From: DATKNA01 sp963755755
GTDB taxonomy: Bacteria; Actinomycetota; Actinomycetes; Actinomycetales; Kineosporiaceae
NCBI GenBank assembly: GCA_963755755.1
Contig: CAVWLJ010000004.1
Span: 186,001-250,000 of the forward strand
Reading direction: 5' to 3'
Length of the DNA: 64,000 nucleotides
In this document: one piece after another, positions 1 to 9,708 of the stretch
How the letters are laid out: every line of letters starts with the position of its first letter
How positions within the stretch are numbered: position 1 is the stretch's first letter
The notes under the pieces: generated by a model
Told to the model about the DNA's origin: nothing
What the model saw: the letters and a program-made list of their open reading frames with translations, nothing else
The model's database searches: none
Position numbers and translations under genes: made by a program

Positions 1-1266
1 GCGGAGATCTACCAGAACGAGTTCCTGCCGCAGGGCGGTACCGACGTGCACGCGGTCGTGACGGTGACGTGCACCGGCGCCGGCGAGGCGGGGCGCGGGG
101 AGGGTGGGGACGCGGCGGAGATCGTGATCCTGGACACCTCCGGGTCGATGCAGGGCGAGCGGTTCGCCAACGCCCAGCAGGCGGCCTTCGCGGCGATCGA
201 CCAGATCCTCGACGGCACCTGGTTCGCCGTCATCGCCGGCACCGACCAGGCGAACCGTGCCTTCCCCTTCCCCAACGCGGTGTCCCCGATGGTGCGGATG
301 GAGCCGGGCGCGCGCGAGGCCGCGAAGATGGCCGTGCGGCAGCTGCTCGCCGGTGGGGGCACGGCGATGGGTACCTGGCTGCGGATGGCGACCCAGTTGT
401 TCTCCTCGGTGCCGGGGGTGACCCAGCGGCACGCCATCCTGCTGACGGACGGCAAGAACCAGAGCGAGTCGGCGCGCTCCCTGCAGGACGCGGTGCGGGC
501 GGCGCAGGGCGTCTTCCAGTGCGACTGCCGGGGCGTCGGCGCGGACTGGGACGTCCGGGAGCTGCGCGGCATCGCGACCGCGCTGCTGGGGACCGTGGAC
601 CTGATCCCCGCTCCCGCCCAGCTCGCCTCCGCCTTCGAGGAGATCATGCGGAACGCCATGAGCCGCGGCGTGGCCCAGGCGTTCCTGCGGGTCTGGGCTC
701 CGCAGGGCGCGGCGGTGCTCTTCGTCCGCCAGGTGGCGCCGCAGGTGGAGGACCTCACCGGGCGCCGGCAGGACGTCAACCCGCTGACCGGCCAGTACCC
801 GACCGGGGCGTGGGGCGACGAGAGCCGCGACTACCACGTCGCCGTGCGGCTGGCGGCCAAGCCGGTCGGAGCCGAGCAGCTGGCGGCCCGGGTGCAGCTG
901 GTCGTGGGTGAGCAGGTCGTGGCGCAGGCCCTGGTCAAGGCGCTCTGGTCCGACGACGACGCGCTGACCACCCGGATCAACCCCGCCGTCGCCCACTACA
1001 CCGGGCAGGCCGAGCTCGCGGCGGTCATCCAGGAGGGGCTCGCGGCGAAGGCCGCCGGCGACACCGCGACGGCGACGACGAAGCTGGGCCGCGCCGTCCA
1101 GCTCGCCGAGGAGACGGGCAACGACGAGGCCACCACCCGGCTGCGCAAGGTCGTCGAGATCGAGGACCCGGGCACCGGTACGGTGCGTCTGCGCCGCAAC
1201 GTCGACAAGCTGGACGAGATGGCGCTCGACACGAGCTCGACGAAGACGACGCGCGTCAAGCGCTGA
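1..1266 (+). CDS. VWA-domain protein, 5' end missing
   Basis: The frame is open from base 1, so the true start lies upstream of the window; the GTG at 46 is internal. The von Willebrand A domain has a MIDAS-type site: DTSGSM, then the Thr of GGTAMG, then the Asp of LLTDGKN. Such domains bind a metal ion and act in protein-protein contacts. The C-terminal half has no motif I recognise. The zinc-ribbon/FHA gene starts 25 bases downstream on the same strand. In actinomycetes VWA and FHA genes often sit together with Ser/Thr kinase signalling genes, so a role in phosphoprotein signalling is inferred. Confidence 0.85.
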   Translation, partial: AEIYQNEFLPQGGTDVHAVVTVTCTGAGEAGRGEGGDAAEIVILDTSGSMQGERFANAQQAAFAAIDQILDGTWFAVIAGTDQANRAFPFPNAVSPMVRMEPGAREAAKMAVRQLLAGGGTAMGTWLRMATQLFSSVPGVTQRHAILLTDGKNQSESARSLQDAVRAAQGVFQCDCRGVGADWDVRELRGIATALLGTVDLIPAPAQLASAFEEIMRNAMSRGVAQAFLRVWAPQGAAVLFVRQVAPQVEDLTGRRQDVNPLTGQYPTGAWGDESRDYHVAVRLAAKPVGAEQLAARVQLVVGEQVVAQALVKALWSDDDALTTRINPAVAHYTGQAELAAVIQEGLAAKAAGDTATATTKLGRAVQLAEETGNDEATTRLRKVVEIEDPGTGTVRLRRNVDKLDEMALDTSSTKTTRVKR

Positions 1267-1291
1267 CCAGCAGGGCGGAGGGACGGTTCCG

Positions 1292-2122
1292 GTGGCGACC
1301 TACACGTGTCCGGACGGGCACACCTCCGCCTCGGGCGACTACTGCGACGTGTGCGGTCTGCCGATCGCGGCGTCCGGCTCGGCGCCCGCGCCGGCGGCGG
1401 CGTCCGCGCCGCCCCGGCGGGCGCATCGCCGCCACCGCCCCCACTGCCCGGCTCCGGCGCCGCCCCCGCCGCACAGGCGTCCGCGCTCAGCCTCGACGAC
1501 CCGGCCGGCGCCGGCGGGGCCGCCGGTGCGCGCACCTGCCCCAACTGCGGCACCGACAACCTGCCCGGCGCGCTCTTCTGCGAGAACTGCGGCTACGACT
1601 TCACCACGGGGCAGATGCCGCGCCCGCTCACGCCGCCGGACGGGGTCCCCGTTCCGGACGCGCAGCCGGTGCCACCGCCCGATCCCGTCCCCGGCCGACA
1701 CGGGCGCGTCGACCCAGCCGCCGGCTCCGGACGCCGCGAGCTGGGTGGCCGAGATCTGGGTCGACCCCGACTGGTACGCCTCGCAGGGGGTCGCGGACCC
1801 GCTGCCCAGCGCCGGGGCGCCGGCGGTCGTGCCGCTGACGGACCGGACCCTGCTCATCGGCCGGACCTCGGCGAGCCGCAACATCCACCCGCAGATCGAC
1901 GTCTCCGCGGACACCGGCGTCTCCCGGCGCCACGCCCAGCTCACCACCGACGGGCAGCGCTGGTGGGTGGAGGACCTGCAGTCCTCGAACGGCACCTTCG
2001 TCGGAGCGGCCGGCGAGGCACTGCCGACGACGCCGATTCCAGCCGGTCAGCGGGTCGAGCTCGAGGACGACGACCGCGTCTACGTCGGGGCCTGGACGCG
2101 CATCGTCGTCCGGCAGGCCTGA
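1292..2122 (+). CDS. Zinc-ribbon/FHA-domain protein (two apparent frameshifts)
   Basis: Starts at GTG 1292 with a Cys pair, CPDGH followed by CDVCG. A second zinc ribbon, CPNCG followed by CENCG, lies around 1540-1600 but in another frame. A Pro/Ala-rich linker then leads back in the first frame to an FHA domain, with GRTSASRN, SRRHAQL and SSNGTFVG as its typical phosphothreonine-binding loops. The reading frame appears to shift near 1410 and return near 1700. The composite protein (two zinc ribbons, linker, FHA) is coherent, so indels in the sequence are likelier than a real lesion. It follows the VWA gene closely and is probably co-transcribed. FHA domains bind phosphothreonine peptides. 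Confidence 0.8.
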   Translation: MATYTCPDGHTSASGDYCDVCGLPIAASGSAPAPAAASAPPRRAHRRHRPHCPAPAPPPPHRRPRSASTTRPAPAGPPVRAPAPTAAPTTCPARSSARTAATTSPRGRCRARSRRRTGSPFRTRSRCHRPIPSPADTGASTQPPAPDAASWVAEIWVDPDWYASQGVADPLPSAGAPAVVPLTDRTLLIGRTSASRNIHPQIDVSADTGVSRRHAQLTTDGQRWWVEDLQSSNGTFVGAAGEALPTTPIPAGQRVELEDDDRVYVGAWTRIVVRQA

Positions 2123-2197
2123 CCGGGGCCGGGCGGAACGTCACAGGAGGCGGCATCGTCGTCCGGCAGGCCTGAGCGGGGCCGAGCGGAACGTCAC
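2101..2197 (+). repeat. Near-perfect tandem duplication at the end of the FHA gene
   Basis: The 44 bases at 2101-2144 recur at 2154-2197 with two differences and a 9-base spacer, giving a 53-base period. The unit carries the last codons of the FHA gene (VVRQA then stop) plus downstream sequence, so the stop-codon region exists twice. Confidence 0.85.
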
Positions 2198-2298
2198 CGG
2201 ACGCGGTCGCGGGGGCGCGGCCCCGAGTCGCTAGCCTCGGAGGAGGCATACGGCGCGGTGGCGCCGGACGAGATCCGATCCGAAGGGGACCCCCAGCA

Positions 2299-3255
2299 AT
2301 GGCGCGCAAGGGTACGGCGACCGTCGTCGGCGCAGGCTTCTACGGCAGCACCACGGCGCAGCGCCTGGCCGAGTACGACATCTTCTCCAAGGTCGTCCTC
2401 ACCGACATCCGGGACGGCTGGGCGGAGGGTCTCGCGCTCGACCTCAACCAGTCCCGGCCGATCGAGGGCTTCGAGACGCAGGTCGTCGGGAGGACGACCG
2501 GGCAGAACGGCGAGGGCTACGAGGTCATCGCGGGCTCGGACGTCGTCGTCATCACGGCGGGCCTGCCGCGCAAGCCCGGCATGAGCCGGATGGACCTGCT
2601 CGGCGTCAACGGGGGGATCGTCCGCCAGGTCGCCGAGAACGTCGCGCGGCACGCTCCGGACGCCGTCGTCATCGTCGTCTCCAACCCGCTCGACGAGATG
2701 ACGACCCTCGCCCAGGTGGCGACCGGGTTCCCGCACGAGCGGGTGATGGGGCAGGCCGGCATGCTCGACACCGCCCGCTTCACGTACTTCGTGGCCGAGA
2801 AGCTCGCCGTCCCGGTCGGCGCGGTGAAGACGCTCACGCTCGGCTCGCACGGCGACACCATGGTCCCGGTGCCGAGCGCCTGCACCGTCAACGGGCAGCC
2901 GCTGGCCCAGCTCCTCGACGCGCAGACCATCGAGGAGCTCGTCGTCCGGACCCGCAACGGCGGCGCCGAGGTCGTCGGCCTGCTCAAGAGCGGGTCCGCC
3001 TTCTACGCTCCGTCGGCCGCGGCCGCCCGGATGGCGAAGGCCGTGATCGAGGACTCCGGCGCCGTGATGCCGGTGTGCGCCTGGGTCGACGGCCAGTACG
3101 GCATCGACGCCGTCTACCTGGGCGTCGAGGCCGAGCTCGGGAAGACCGGCGTCCGCCGCGTGGTCGAGCGCGACCTGACCGAGACCGAGCTGACCGGGCT
3201 GCGCGAGGCGGCGGACGCCGTCAAGGCCAAGGCGAAGGACGTCGCCTCCCTGTAA
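2299..3255 (+). CDS. mdh: Malate dehydrogenase, LDH-like type
   Basis: Oxidises L-malate to oxaloacetate with NAD+ in the TCA cycle, in the cytoplasm. 318 residues, the full family length. The N-terminal Rossmann fold opens with VVGAGFYGS. The substrate loop GLPRKPGMSRMDL carries the Arg residues expected in malate rather than lactate enzymes. GSHGDTMVP carries the catalytic His. ATG 2299 is the natural start. A TAGCCT box at 2232-2237 could be the -10 element, giving a leader of about 55 bases. It stands alone and ends against the 3' end of the converging AraC-type gene. Icd and the sdh operon in this window belong to the same cycle. Confidence 0.95.
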   Translation: MARKGTATVVGAGFYGSTTAQRLAEYDIFSKVVLTDIRDGWAEGLALDLNQSRPIEGFETQVVGRTTGQNGEGYEVIAGSDVVVITAGLPRKPGMSRMDLLGVNGGIVRQVAENVARHAPDAVVIVVSNPLDEMTTLAQVATGFPHERVMGQAGMLDTARFTYFVAEKLAVPVGAVKTLTLGSHGDTMVPVPSACTVNGQPLAQLLDAQTIEELVVRTRNGGAEVVGLLKSGSAFYAPSAAAARMAKAVIEDSGAVMPVCAWVDGQYGIDAVYLGVEAELGKTGVRRVVERDLTETELTGLREAADAVKAKAKDVASL

Positions 3256-4203
3256 CCCTGTGCCGCCGCCCCGTCGAGGAGCGGTACGGATCGAGCGTGC
3301 GGCGACCCCGTCGGCGGAGGGGGTCGACGGGCTGCACGCGGGGGCGGACGTCGGGACGTGCCGGCCGGCGTAGGCGGCCGGTGTGACGCCGAAGTGCGCC
3401 TTGAAGTCGCGCACGAGGTGGGCCTGGTCGCTGTAGCCGAGCTCGGCCGCGAGCGCGGACCAGCCGCCGGCGGCGCGCAGCGGCGCGTCGCCCCCGCGGG
3501 CCAGCTCGGCGGCCTCGAGCAGGCGGTAGCGCCGGACCACCCAGGTGGGGGACACGCCCGCGTGCGTCGAGAAGAGGCGCTGCAGGGTGCGGACGGTGAC
3601 CCCGGCGCGTGCCGGCGAGGTCCTCCACCCGGCGCACCGAGCGGTCGGTCTCCGCGATCCGCGCGACCGCGACGACCTCGCGGGCGGCCGCCAGGCGCGC
3701 CGGGTCCGCCCGTTCCGCCACGCGGCTCAGGGCGGCACGCAGAGCGGCCGACCCGCTGCTCGTCGCCGTCCGGCCGTCAGGATCGTGGCCGCCAGAGCCG
3801 CGTCGTCGACGTCGACGACGGGCCGCCGCAGCGGGACGATCCGGTCCGTCACCGTGTGCGCCGGCACCGTGATCAGGGCGCCGAGTCCGCCCGGCGCCGT
3901 CATGGCCGCGACCGCCCATCCCTGCCCGGTCACCGTCCGGGTGGAGAGGCGGCGCTGGACGCCGTACAGCTGCGGCGGGGCGTCGCTCGCGACGCTGAGG
4001 TTCGCGCCCGGATGGGTGAGGACCTGCTGGTGGTGGGACGCCCCGGCGGGCAGGGCCCAGCGGACGGTCCAGAAGCGGTCGACGAGCCCCTCGAGCGGCT
4101 CGCCGGCCGGGTAGCGGGTGAGGACCACCCGGCGGCGCAGGATCTCCGGGTCGACGATGCCGCGGGCGTCCTCCTCGACCGGCGCGGGTGTCTGTGTCAC
4201 CAC
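3221..4203 (-). CDS. AraC-family regulator (frameshifted; 3' end uncertain)
   Basis: GTG 4203 opens a sensor region beginning VTQTPAPVEEDARGIVDPEI, with FWTVRW near residue 44. Near 3775 the reading moves to a second frame (ALRAALSRVAERADPARLAA), and near 3612 to a third that holds the two helix-turn-helices: TLQRLF, VSPTWVVRRYRLLEAAELA, then ELGYSDQAHLVRDFKAHFG. This is a typical AraC/XylS DNA-binding end. No stop occurs in the last useful frame before mdh, so the true end is unclear and may overlap mdh. A CAGTGT box at 4211-4216 sits 7 bases before the GTG, suggesting leaderless expression divergent from the 4318 gene. Its target is unknown. Confidence 0.7.
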
Positions 4204-4317
4204 GTGATCGACACTGCCGCGGGGCTCTCCGCGACCGGCGCAGGCATCTGGCTCACTAGGTGATGATGTCGCGCATCTTCAATCCCGGCTCCGTCAGCGG
4301 TTCCTAGGGTCGTCCGC

Positions 4318-4990
4318 ATGACAACCACGTCCTCGGACCTCCCGTACTTCCCGGCGTCGGCGCCGGCGGTGTTCTCCGGCCCGCCCGAGCCGATCCTCGC
4401 GCTCGTGACCCCGGTGCTCGACGCGATCGCCGATCTCGTCGACCGTCCGGGCGCGGACGACCTGCGGCGTCCCACGCCGTGCACGCAGTGGGACGTCGAG
4501 CGGCTGCGCGACCACGTCCTCGGCTGGCTGCAGTTCTTCGCGGCCGCTCTCGAGGACCCGGAGCGGACCCGGCCCCGGCTCGACCCGGACGCCTACCGGC
4601 TCGCGACCGACGAGCGGACGGCCGGGGAGGTCGTCCGTGCGGCCGCCCGAACCATCGAGCAGGCCGTGCGCGACGGCGTGCAGCAGCGCAGGGTCGTCGT
4701 GTCGCAGTCGGTGATGGACGGCTCGGCGCTGCTCGCGATGATGCTGGGCGAGTACCTCACCCACGGGTGGGACCTGCGCACGGGCCCTCGGGCTGGCGTG
4801 GACCCCCTCGTCCGAGGCGTGCTCGGCGGCGCTGGCCTTCTCCGAGGCCACCGTTCGGCCGGAGTACCGCGGCGGCGAGGCGGGCATGTTCGGGGCCGAG
4901 GTCGCGGTGCCCGCGGACGCCGGGGCCCTGGACCGCATGCTGGCGTTCGCCGGCCGCGCACCCCAGGTGGGCCGTTTCCGGCGTGAATGA
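4318..4990 (+). CDS. TIGR03086-like (DinB/maleylpyruvate isomerase fold) protein, one apparent frameshift
   Basis: The N-terminal part has the features of this actinobacterial family: RRPTPCTQWDVERLRDHVLG carries the conserved Cys/Asp/His pattern, and MMLGEYLTHGWDL carries the conserved His-x-Trp-Asp-Leu. These match the metal-binding four-helix bundle of mycothiol-dependent maleylpyruvate isomerases. After residue 155 the natural reading moves one frame near 4785 and continues as ALAFSEATVRPEYRGG to a TGA at 4988-4990, which is the usual C-terminus of the family. The TAGGGT box at 4305-4310 is 7 bases before ATG, so translation is probably leaderless. Substrate unknown. Confidence 0.75.
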
Positions 4991-5047
4991 ACAGAAGAAG
5001 AACGGGGTACGTCCGGCTCCTCGACGACGACGTCTGGGGAGCGAGAG

Positions 5048-6584
5048 ATGACTTCAGCGATGGCAGAGACACCGGGGGTGGTCCGGAGCCTCGTCCCCGC
5101 GCGCATGGACCGCCTGCCGTGGGCGAGGTTCCACTGGACGATCGTCGTGGGTCTGGGCACCGCCTGGATCCTCGACGGCCTGGAGATCCAGATCGTCTCG
5201 GCGATCGGCAGCACCCTGCAGGAGAAGGGCACCCTCGGCACTCAGCAGCGGCCAGGTCGGCCTGCTCGGATCGGTCTACCTCTTCGGCGAGGTGGTCGGC
5301 GCCCTCGTCTTCGGGCGGCTCACCGACCGGCTCGGACGCAAGCGATTGTTCATCCTCACCCTTGCGCTCTACCTCGTCGCCAGCGGCATCGCGGCGTTCT
5401 CGTTCTCGCTGTGGTTCCTGCTCCTGTTCCGCTTCGCCGCGGGCCTGGGCATCGGCGGCGAGTACACGGCCATCAACTCCGCGATCGACGAGCTCATCCC
5501 GTCGCACTACCGGGGCCGCGTGGACATCGCCATCAACGGCACCTACTGGGCCGGCGCGATGATCGGCGCCGCCGCCTCGATCTTCCTGCTCAACCCCGAC
5601 CTGTTCCCCATCAACGTCGGCTGGCGCATCGGCCTGCTCATCGGCCCGGTCCTCGGTCTGGGCATCATCTACCTGCGGCGCAACATCCCCGAGAGCCCGC
5701 GCTGGCTGATGACCCACGGCCGCGAGGAGGAGGCCGAGCGGACCGTCGACGAGATCGAGGCCCAGGTCCAGGCCCAGGGCGTGCACCTCGAGCCGGTGCC
5801 GGACTCCAAGGCCCTCGAGGTCAAGGCGCAGCCGCCGCTCTCCTACGCGCGCATCGCCAAGGTCATGCTGTCCCAGTACCCCAGCCGCTCGTTCCTCGGC
5901 TTCTCGATGATGGTGACGCAGGCCTTCCTCTACAACGCCATCTTCTTCACGTACTCGCTGGTCCTGGCGCACTTCTACAACATCCCCGGCGACCAGATCG
6001 GGTACTACTTCTTCCCGTTCGCGGTCGGCAACCTCGTGGGCCCGCTCGTCCTCGGCCCGCTCTTCGACACCGTCGGCCGGCGCAAGATGATCCTGGGCAC
6101 CTACGCGATCTCCGGCGTCCTGCTGGCCATCAGCGCGGTGCTGTTCCACAACGGCTCGCTGACGGCGACGACCCAGACCGCTTTCTGGTGCGTCATCTTC
6201 TTCTTCGCCTCCGCGGGCGCGTCGTCGGCGTACCTGACCGTCAGCGAGATCTTCCCGCTGGAGCTGCGCGGCCAGGCGATCTCGTTCTTCTTCGCCATCT
6301 CGCAGCTGGCCGGCGGCGTCGCGGCGCCGTACATCTTCGGCCGGCTCGTCGGCGAGGGGAAGGACCCGGGGCCGCTGACCATCGGCTACTTCGTCGGTGC
6401 CGGCATCATGATCCTCGGCGGGATCATCGCCTGGTTCTTCGGGGTCGACGCCGAGCGCAAGTCGCTGGAGGACATCGCCAACCCGCTGTCCGCCGTCAAC
6501 CAGTCCGTCACCACGCCTGACCGTGACCGCGGCGGCCCGCGCCGCGGTTCGACCCGGTTCGAAGGTCCGTCGCCCCTCGGCTGA
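5048..6584 (+). CDS. MFS transporter, sugar/metabolite porter type (one apparent frameshift)
   Basis: A 12-helix transporter of the major facilitator superfamily in the cytoplasmic membrane. The first helix (IVVGLGTAWILDGLEIQIV) is in the starting frame. Near 5243 the reading shifts, then continues as VGLLGSVYLFGEVVGALVFG, the motif-A loop GRLTDRLGRKR, RFAAGLGIGGEY and the sugar-porter signature PESPRW at about residue 215. A cytosolic central loop separates the two six-helix halves. The substrate cannot be read from sequence; sugars, aromatic acids and other carboxylates are all possible. A strong terminator follows the stop. Confidence 0.82.
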
Positions 6585-6613
6585 CCTGCCCGCAAGGAGA
6601 TCGACACCGACGC

Positions 6614-6651
6614 CGACGGCGCCGTGCCCGAGTAGGGGTGCGGCGCCGTCG
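6614..6651 (+). terminator. Hairpin terminator after the MFS gene
   Basis: A 16-pair stem (6614-6629 with 6636-6651, two G-T pairs) closes a 6-base loop 29 bases past the MFS stop. There is no T-run, as is common in high-GC actinomycetes. It separates the transporter from icd. Confidence 0.7.
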
Positions 6652-6759
6652 TGCTGGCGGTAGCCGACCGAGGGGGCGCCGGAAGACCCCCGGCCGAGGC
6701 GCCGGTGCCGGTCGATAGGCTGCGAGAAGAGAGAGCGCGCGTCGAAGGAGTCGTGTCCC

Positions 6760-7977
6760 GTGGCGAAGATCAAGGTTGAGGGTCCCGTCGTCGAGCTCGA
6801 CGGCGACGAGATGACCCGGATCATCTGGCAGTTCATCAAGGACCGGCTGATCCACCCGTACCTCGACGTCGACCTGCGCTACTACGACCTGTCGATCCAG
6901 CACCGGGACGCCACCGACGACCAGGTGACCGTGGACGCCGCCAACGCCATCAAGGAGTACGGCGTCGGCGTGAAGTGCGCGACGATCACGCCGGACGAGG
7001 CCCGCGTCGAGGAGTTCGGCCTCAAGAAGATGTGGCGGTCCCCGAACGGGACGATCCGCAACATCCTCGGCGGCGTGGTCTTCCGGGAGCCGATCATCAT
7101 CGGCAACATCCCGCGGCTCGTGCCGACCTGGACCAAGCCGATCGTCATCGGCCGTCACGCCCACGGCGACCAGTACAAGGCCACCGACTTCAAGGTCCCC
7201 GGCCCCGGCACCGTGACCATCACGTACACCCCGGACGGCGGGGGTGAGCCGATGGAGTTCGAGATCGTCCGGATGCCCGAGGGCGGCGGCGTCGCGCTCG
7301 GCATGTACAACTTCAAGAGGTCCATCGAGGACTTCGCCCGCGCCTCGCTGTCGTACGGCCTCAAGCGCGGTTACCCGGTCTACATGTCGACGAAGAACAC
7401 GATCCTCAAGGCCTACGACGGCATGTTCAAGGACACCTTCGCCGAGATCTTCGAGACGGAGTTCAAGGCCGACTTCGAGGCCGCCGGGCTCACCTACGAG
7501 CACCGGCTCATCGACGACATGGTCGCCGCGGCCCTCAAGTGGGAGGGCGGCTACGTCTGGGCCTGCAAGAACTACGACGGTGACGTGCAGTCCGACACCG
7601 TCGCCCAGGGCTTCGGCTCGCTCGGCCTCATGACGAGCGTCCTCATGACGCCGGACGGCCGGACCGTCGAGGCCGAGGCCGCGCACGGGACCGTCACCCG
7701 GCACTTCCGGCAGCACCAGCAGGGCAGGCCGACGTCGACGAACCCGATCGCGAGCATCTACGCGTGGACCGGCGGGCTGAAGCACCGCGGCGAGCTCGAC
7801 GGCACCCCCGAGGTGACGCGCTTCGCCGAGACGCTCGAACGCGTCTGCGTGGAGACCGTCGAGAGCGGCAGGATGACCAAGGACCTGGCGCTCCTGATCG
7901 GTCCCGAGCAGCCGTTCCTCACCACGGAGGAGTTCCTCGGCGCGCTCGACGAGAACCTCCAGAAGGCCCGCGCCTGA
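6760..7977 (+). CDS. icd: Isocitrate dehydrogenase (NADP), dimeric type
   Basis: Converts isocitrate to 2-oxoglutarate and CO2 with NADP+, a TCA-cycle step in the cytoplasm. 405 residues, the length of the eukaryote-like homodimeric enzymes (as M. tuberculosis Icd1) rather than the 740-residue monomeric form. Visible landmarks are ELDGDEMTRIIW, the substrate motif SPNGTIRNILGG, KNYDGDVQSD with metal-binding Asp residues, and the cofactor segment EAAHGTVTRHFRQHQQG. It starts at GTG 6760. It is monocistronic, set off by the terminator upstream, and converges on the lipoprotein gene. Confidence 0.96.
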   Translation: MAKIKVEGPVVELDGDEMTRIIWQFIKDRLIHPYLDVDLRYYDLSIQHRDATDDQVTVDAANAIKEYGVGVKCATITPDEARVEEFGLKKMWRSPNGTIRNILGGVVFREPIIIGNIPRLVPTWTKPIVIGRHAHGDQYKATDFKVPGPGTVTITYTPDGGGEPMEFEIVRMPEGGGVALGMYNFKRSIEDFARASLSYGLKRGYPVYMSTKNTILKAYDGMFKDTFAEIFETEFKADFEAAGLTYEHRLIDDMVAAALKWEGGYVWACKNYDGDVQSDTVAQGFGSLGLMTSVLMTPDGRTVEAEAAHGTVTRHFRQHQQGRPTSTNPIASIYAWTGGLKHRGELDGTPEVTRFAETLERVCVETVESGRMTKDLALLIGPEQPFLTTEEFLGALDENLQKARA

Positions 7978-8014
7978 CGGCCCGAACTCGCCGGCGTCGC
8001 AGGGTCCGGAGGGC

Positions 8015-8747
8015 TCAGTCGGTCAGGCAGGTCTCCCCGCTGGAGATCAGCGTGACGCGGCCGGAACGGCTCGTGGAGGTGGTCCGGCCGTAGAGCCCGC
8101 CCGGCCCCGACGACCACTCGCCGCCACCGCCGGGCAGCCGGTCCAGCGTGACGTCCGTGCCGCTGCGTCGCAGCGCGGAGACGGTGATGCCGACGCCGAT
8201 GCCGTCGCCCGTCGTGAGGCGCCGCCCCGGGACGCCGGTGTCGGTCCACCCGACGAAGCGCGCCCCCTGGAAGAGCAGCTCGAAGCCGCCGGACCGTCGA
8301 GCTCGTGCGGGCGCCCTGCTCGCAGCCCGTCCGGGGGGCGGTCCTGAGCGGCCCCAGCACGCGGGCGACGACGGTGCGGACGGTGCGCGCCGACGTCCCG
8401 AACGGCAGCTGGTCGATCCGGGTCTCGTCGACGACGACGCCGAGGCCGCCGGCCTCGAGCAGCAGCTCGGGTGACGCCGCCGGACCGGGAACGGCGTCCT
8501 CGTCCGCCGCCGCGCCGGTTCCGGAGCCCGTGGCGTCGCCGACGGACGTCTGCGTCGGCCGCGTGGAGGGCGCCGCCGGCGGCGACGAGGAGGGGAGGGT
8601 GACGGGCGTCGAGGGTGCGGAGGGGGCCGTGCCGCTCCCGCCGGCGACCTCGAGCGTCGACGACGTGGCGACCGGCACGCTCGCGGCCCCGGCGCACCCG
8701 CCGATGGCAGCCAGTGAGAGTGTGATCACAGACAGTCGTCGCAGCAC
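8015..8747 (-). CDS. Putative lipoprotein of unknown function (one apparent frameshift)
   Basis: GTG 8747 gives a short basic start (MLRR), a hydrophobic stretch and the lipobox IGGC near residue 18, so the protein is probably anchored in the membrane on the outer face. A long Ser/Thr/Pro/Gly-rich linker follows to about residue 90. Near 8295 the reading moves frame; the continuation GGFELLFQGARFVGWTDTG runs to a TGA at 8015-8017 and ends in VTLISSGETCLTD. I do not recognise the C-terminal domain. A TAGCCT box lies 6 bases before the start codon (8754-8759), indicating a leaderless transcript. Confidence 0.65.
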
Positions 8748-8809
8748 GGCATCAGGCTAGGCGGCCACCTGCGCGGGCGCTGGTGAGGCCGGGCGGGGCG
8801 TGTCGCGGG

Positions 8810-9673
8810 TCAGCGGAAGACGACGGTGCGGTGACCGTTGAGGAGCACCCGATGCTCGGCGTGCCACCGCACGGCACGCGCCAGCACCTGCGTCTCCACG
8901 TCGCGGCCCGCCGCCGCGAGCGCGTCCGCGGTCATGGTGTGGTCGACGCGCACCACGTCCTGCTCGACGATCGGGCCCTCGTCGAGATCCGGCGTCACGT
9001 AGTGCGCGGTCGCGCCGACGAGCTTGACGCCCCGGTCGTGCGCCTGGTGGTACGGCCGCGCGCCCTTGAAGCTGGGCAGGAAGGAGTGGTGGATGTTGAT
9101 GATCCGCCCGGGCAGCTCGCGGCAGACGTCGTCCGAGAGCACCTGCATGTAGCGGGCGAGGACGACGAGCTCGACGTCCAGCTCCTTCACGAGCTCGAGC
9201 AGCCGCGCCTCGGTCTCCGCCTTCGTGTCCGGTGTCACCGGCAGGTGGTGGAAGGGGACGCCGTAGAACTCGGCGATCCCCCGCAGGTCGTCGTGGTTGC
9301 CGACCACGGCCGGGACGTCGATGGCGAGCGTCCCGCTGCGTGCCCGGAAGAGCAGGTCGGCGAGGCAGTGCCCGCCGAGACTCACCATGATCAGCGTGCG
9401 CGTGCGGTGGTCGGAGGGCTGGAGCTGCCACTCCATGCCGAACCCCGCGGCCACCGGCGCGAACGCCAGCCGCAGGGCGGCGCCGAGCTCCACCGGCGTG
9501 ACGGCGTCCCCGGAGGGCGCGACCTCCACCCGCATGAAGAACCGCCCGGTCGAGGCGTCGCCGTACTGGTGACTCTCGGCGATGTTGCCGCCCGCGGCGA
9601 GGACCGCGCCGGCCACGGCATGGACGATGCCGGTCCGGTCGGGGCACACGAGCGTGAGGATCTGGTTACGCAC
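8810..9673 (-). CDS. purU: Formyltetrahydrofolate deformylase
   Basis: Hydrolyses 10-formyl-tetrahydrofolate to formate and tetrahydrofolate, balancing one-carbon pools and supplying formate for purine synthesis. 287 residues, full length. The N-terminal ACT-like domain starts ILTLVCPDRTGIVHAVAG. The C-terminal formyltransferase-fold domain has INIHHSFLPSFKGARPYHQA with the catalytic His, and later the Asp of VTPDLDEGPI. The start is GTG 9673, preceded by TAGGCT at 9680-9685 with a 6-base gap, so a leaderless mRNA is likely. It lies close to the divergent glyA-folD operon, which works on the same folate pool. Confidence 0.95.
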   Translation of the reverse strand: MRNQILTLVCPDRTGIVHAVAGAVLAAGGNIAESHQYGDASTGRFFMRVEVAPSGDAVTPVELGAALRLAFAPVAAGFGMEWQLQPSDHRTRTLIMVSLGGHCLADLLFRARSGTLAIDVPAVVGNHDDLRGIAEFYGVPFHHLPVTPDTKAETEARLLELVKELDVELVVLARYMQVLSDDVCRELPGRIINIHHSFLPSFKGARPYHQAHDRGVKLVGATAHYVTPDLDEGPIVEQDVVRVDHTMTADALAAAGRDVETQVLARAVRWHAEHRVLLNGHRTVVFR

Positions 9674-9708
9674 CAGGCGAGCCTAGGTGAGGGCGACCGC
9701 CCCGCGGG

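Noticed and set aside
46..1266. GTG 46 as the start of the VWA gene
   Set aside because: The frame is open back to base 1 and the sequence before it looks like the same protein, so the gene begins outside the window.
6541..6575. GTTCGA-containing stretch as a possible tRNA T-arm
   Set aside because: It lies in the coding end of the MFS gene and no cloverleaf can be drawn.
4593..6839. A 748-codon minus-strand open frame
   Set aside because: Shadow of the DinB-like and MFS genes; charged, repetitive composition and no recognisable domain.
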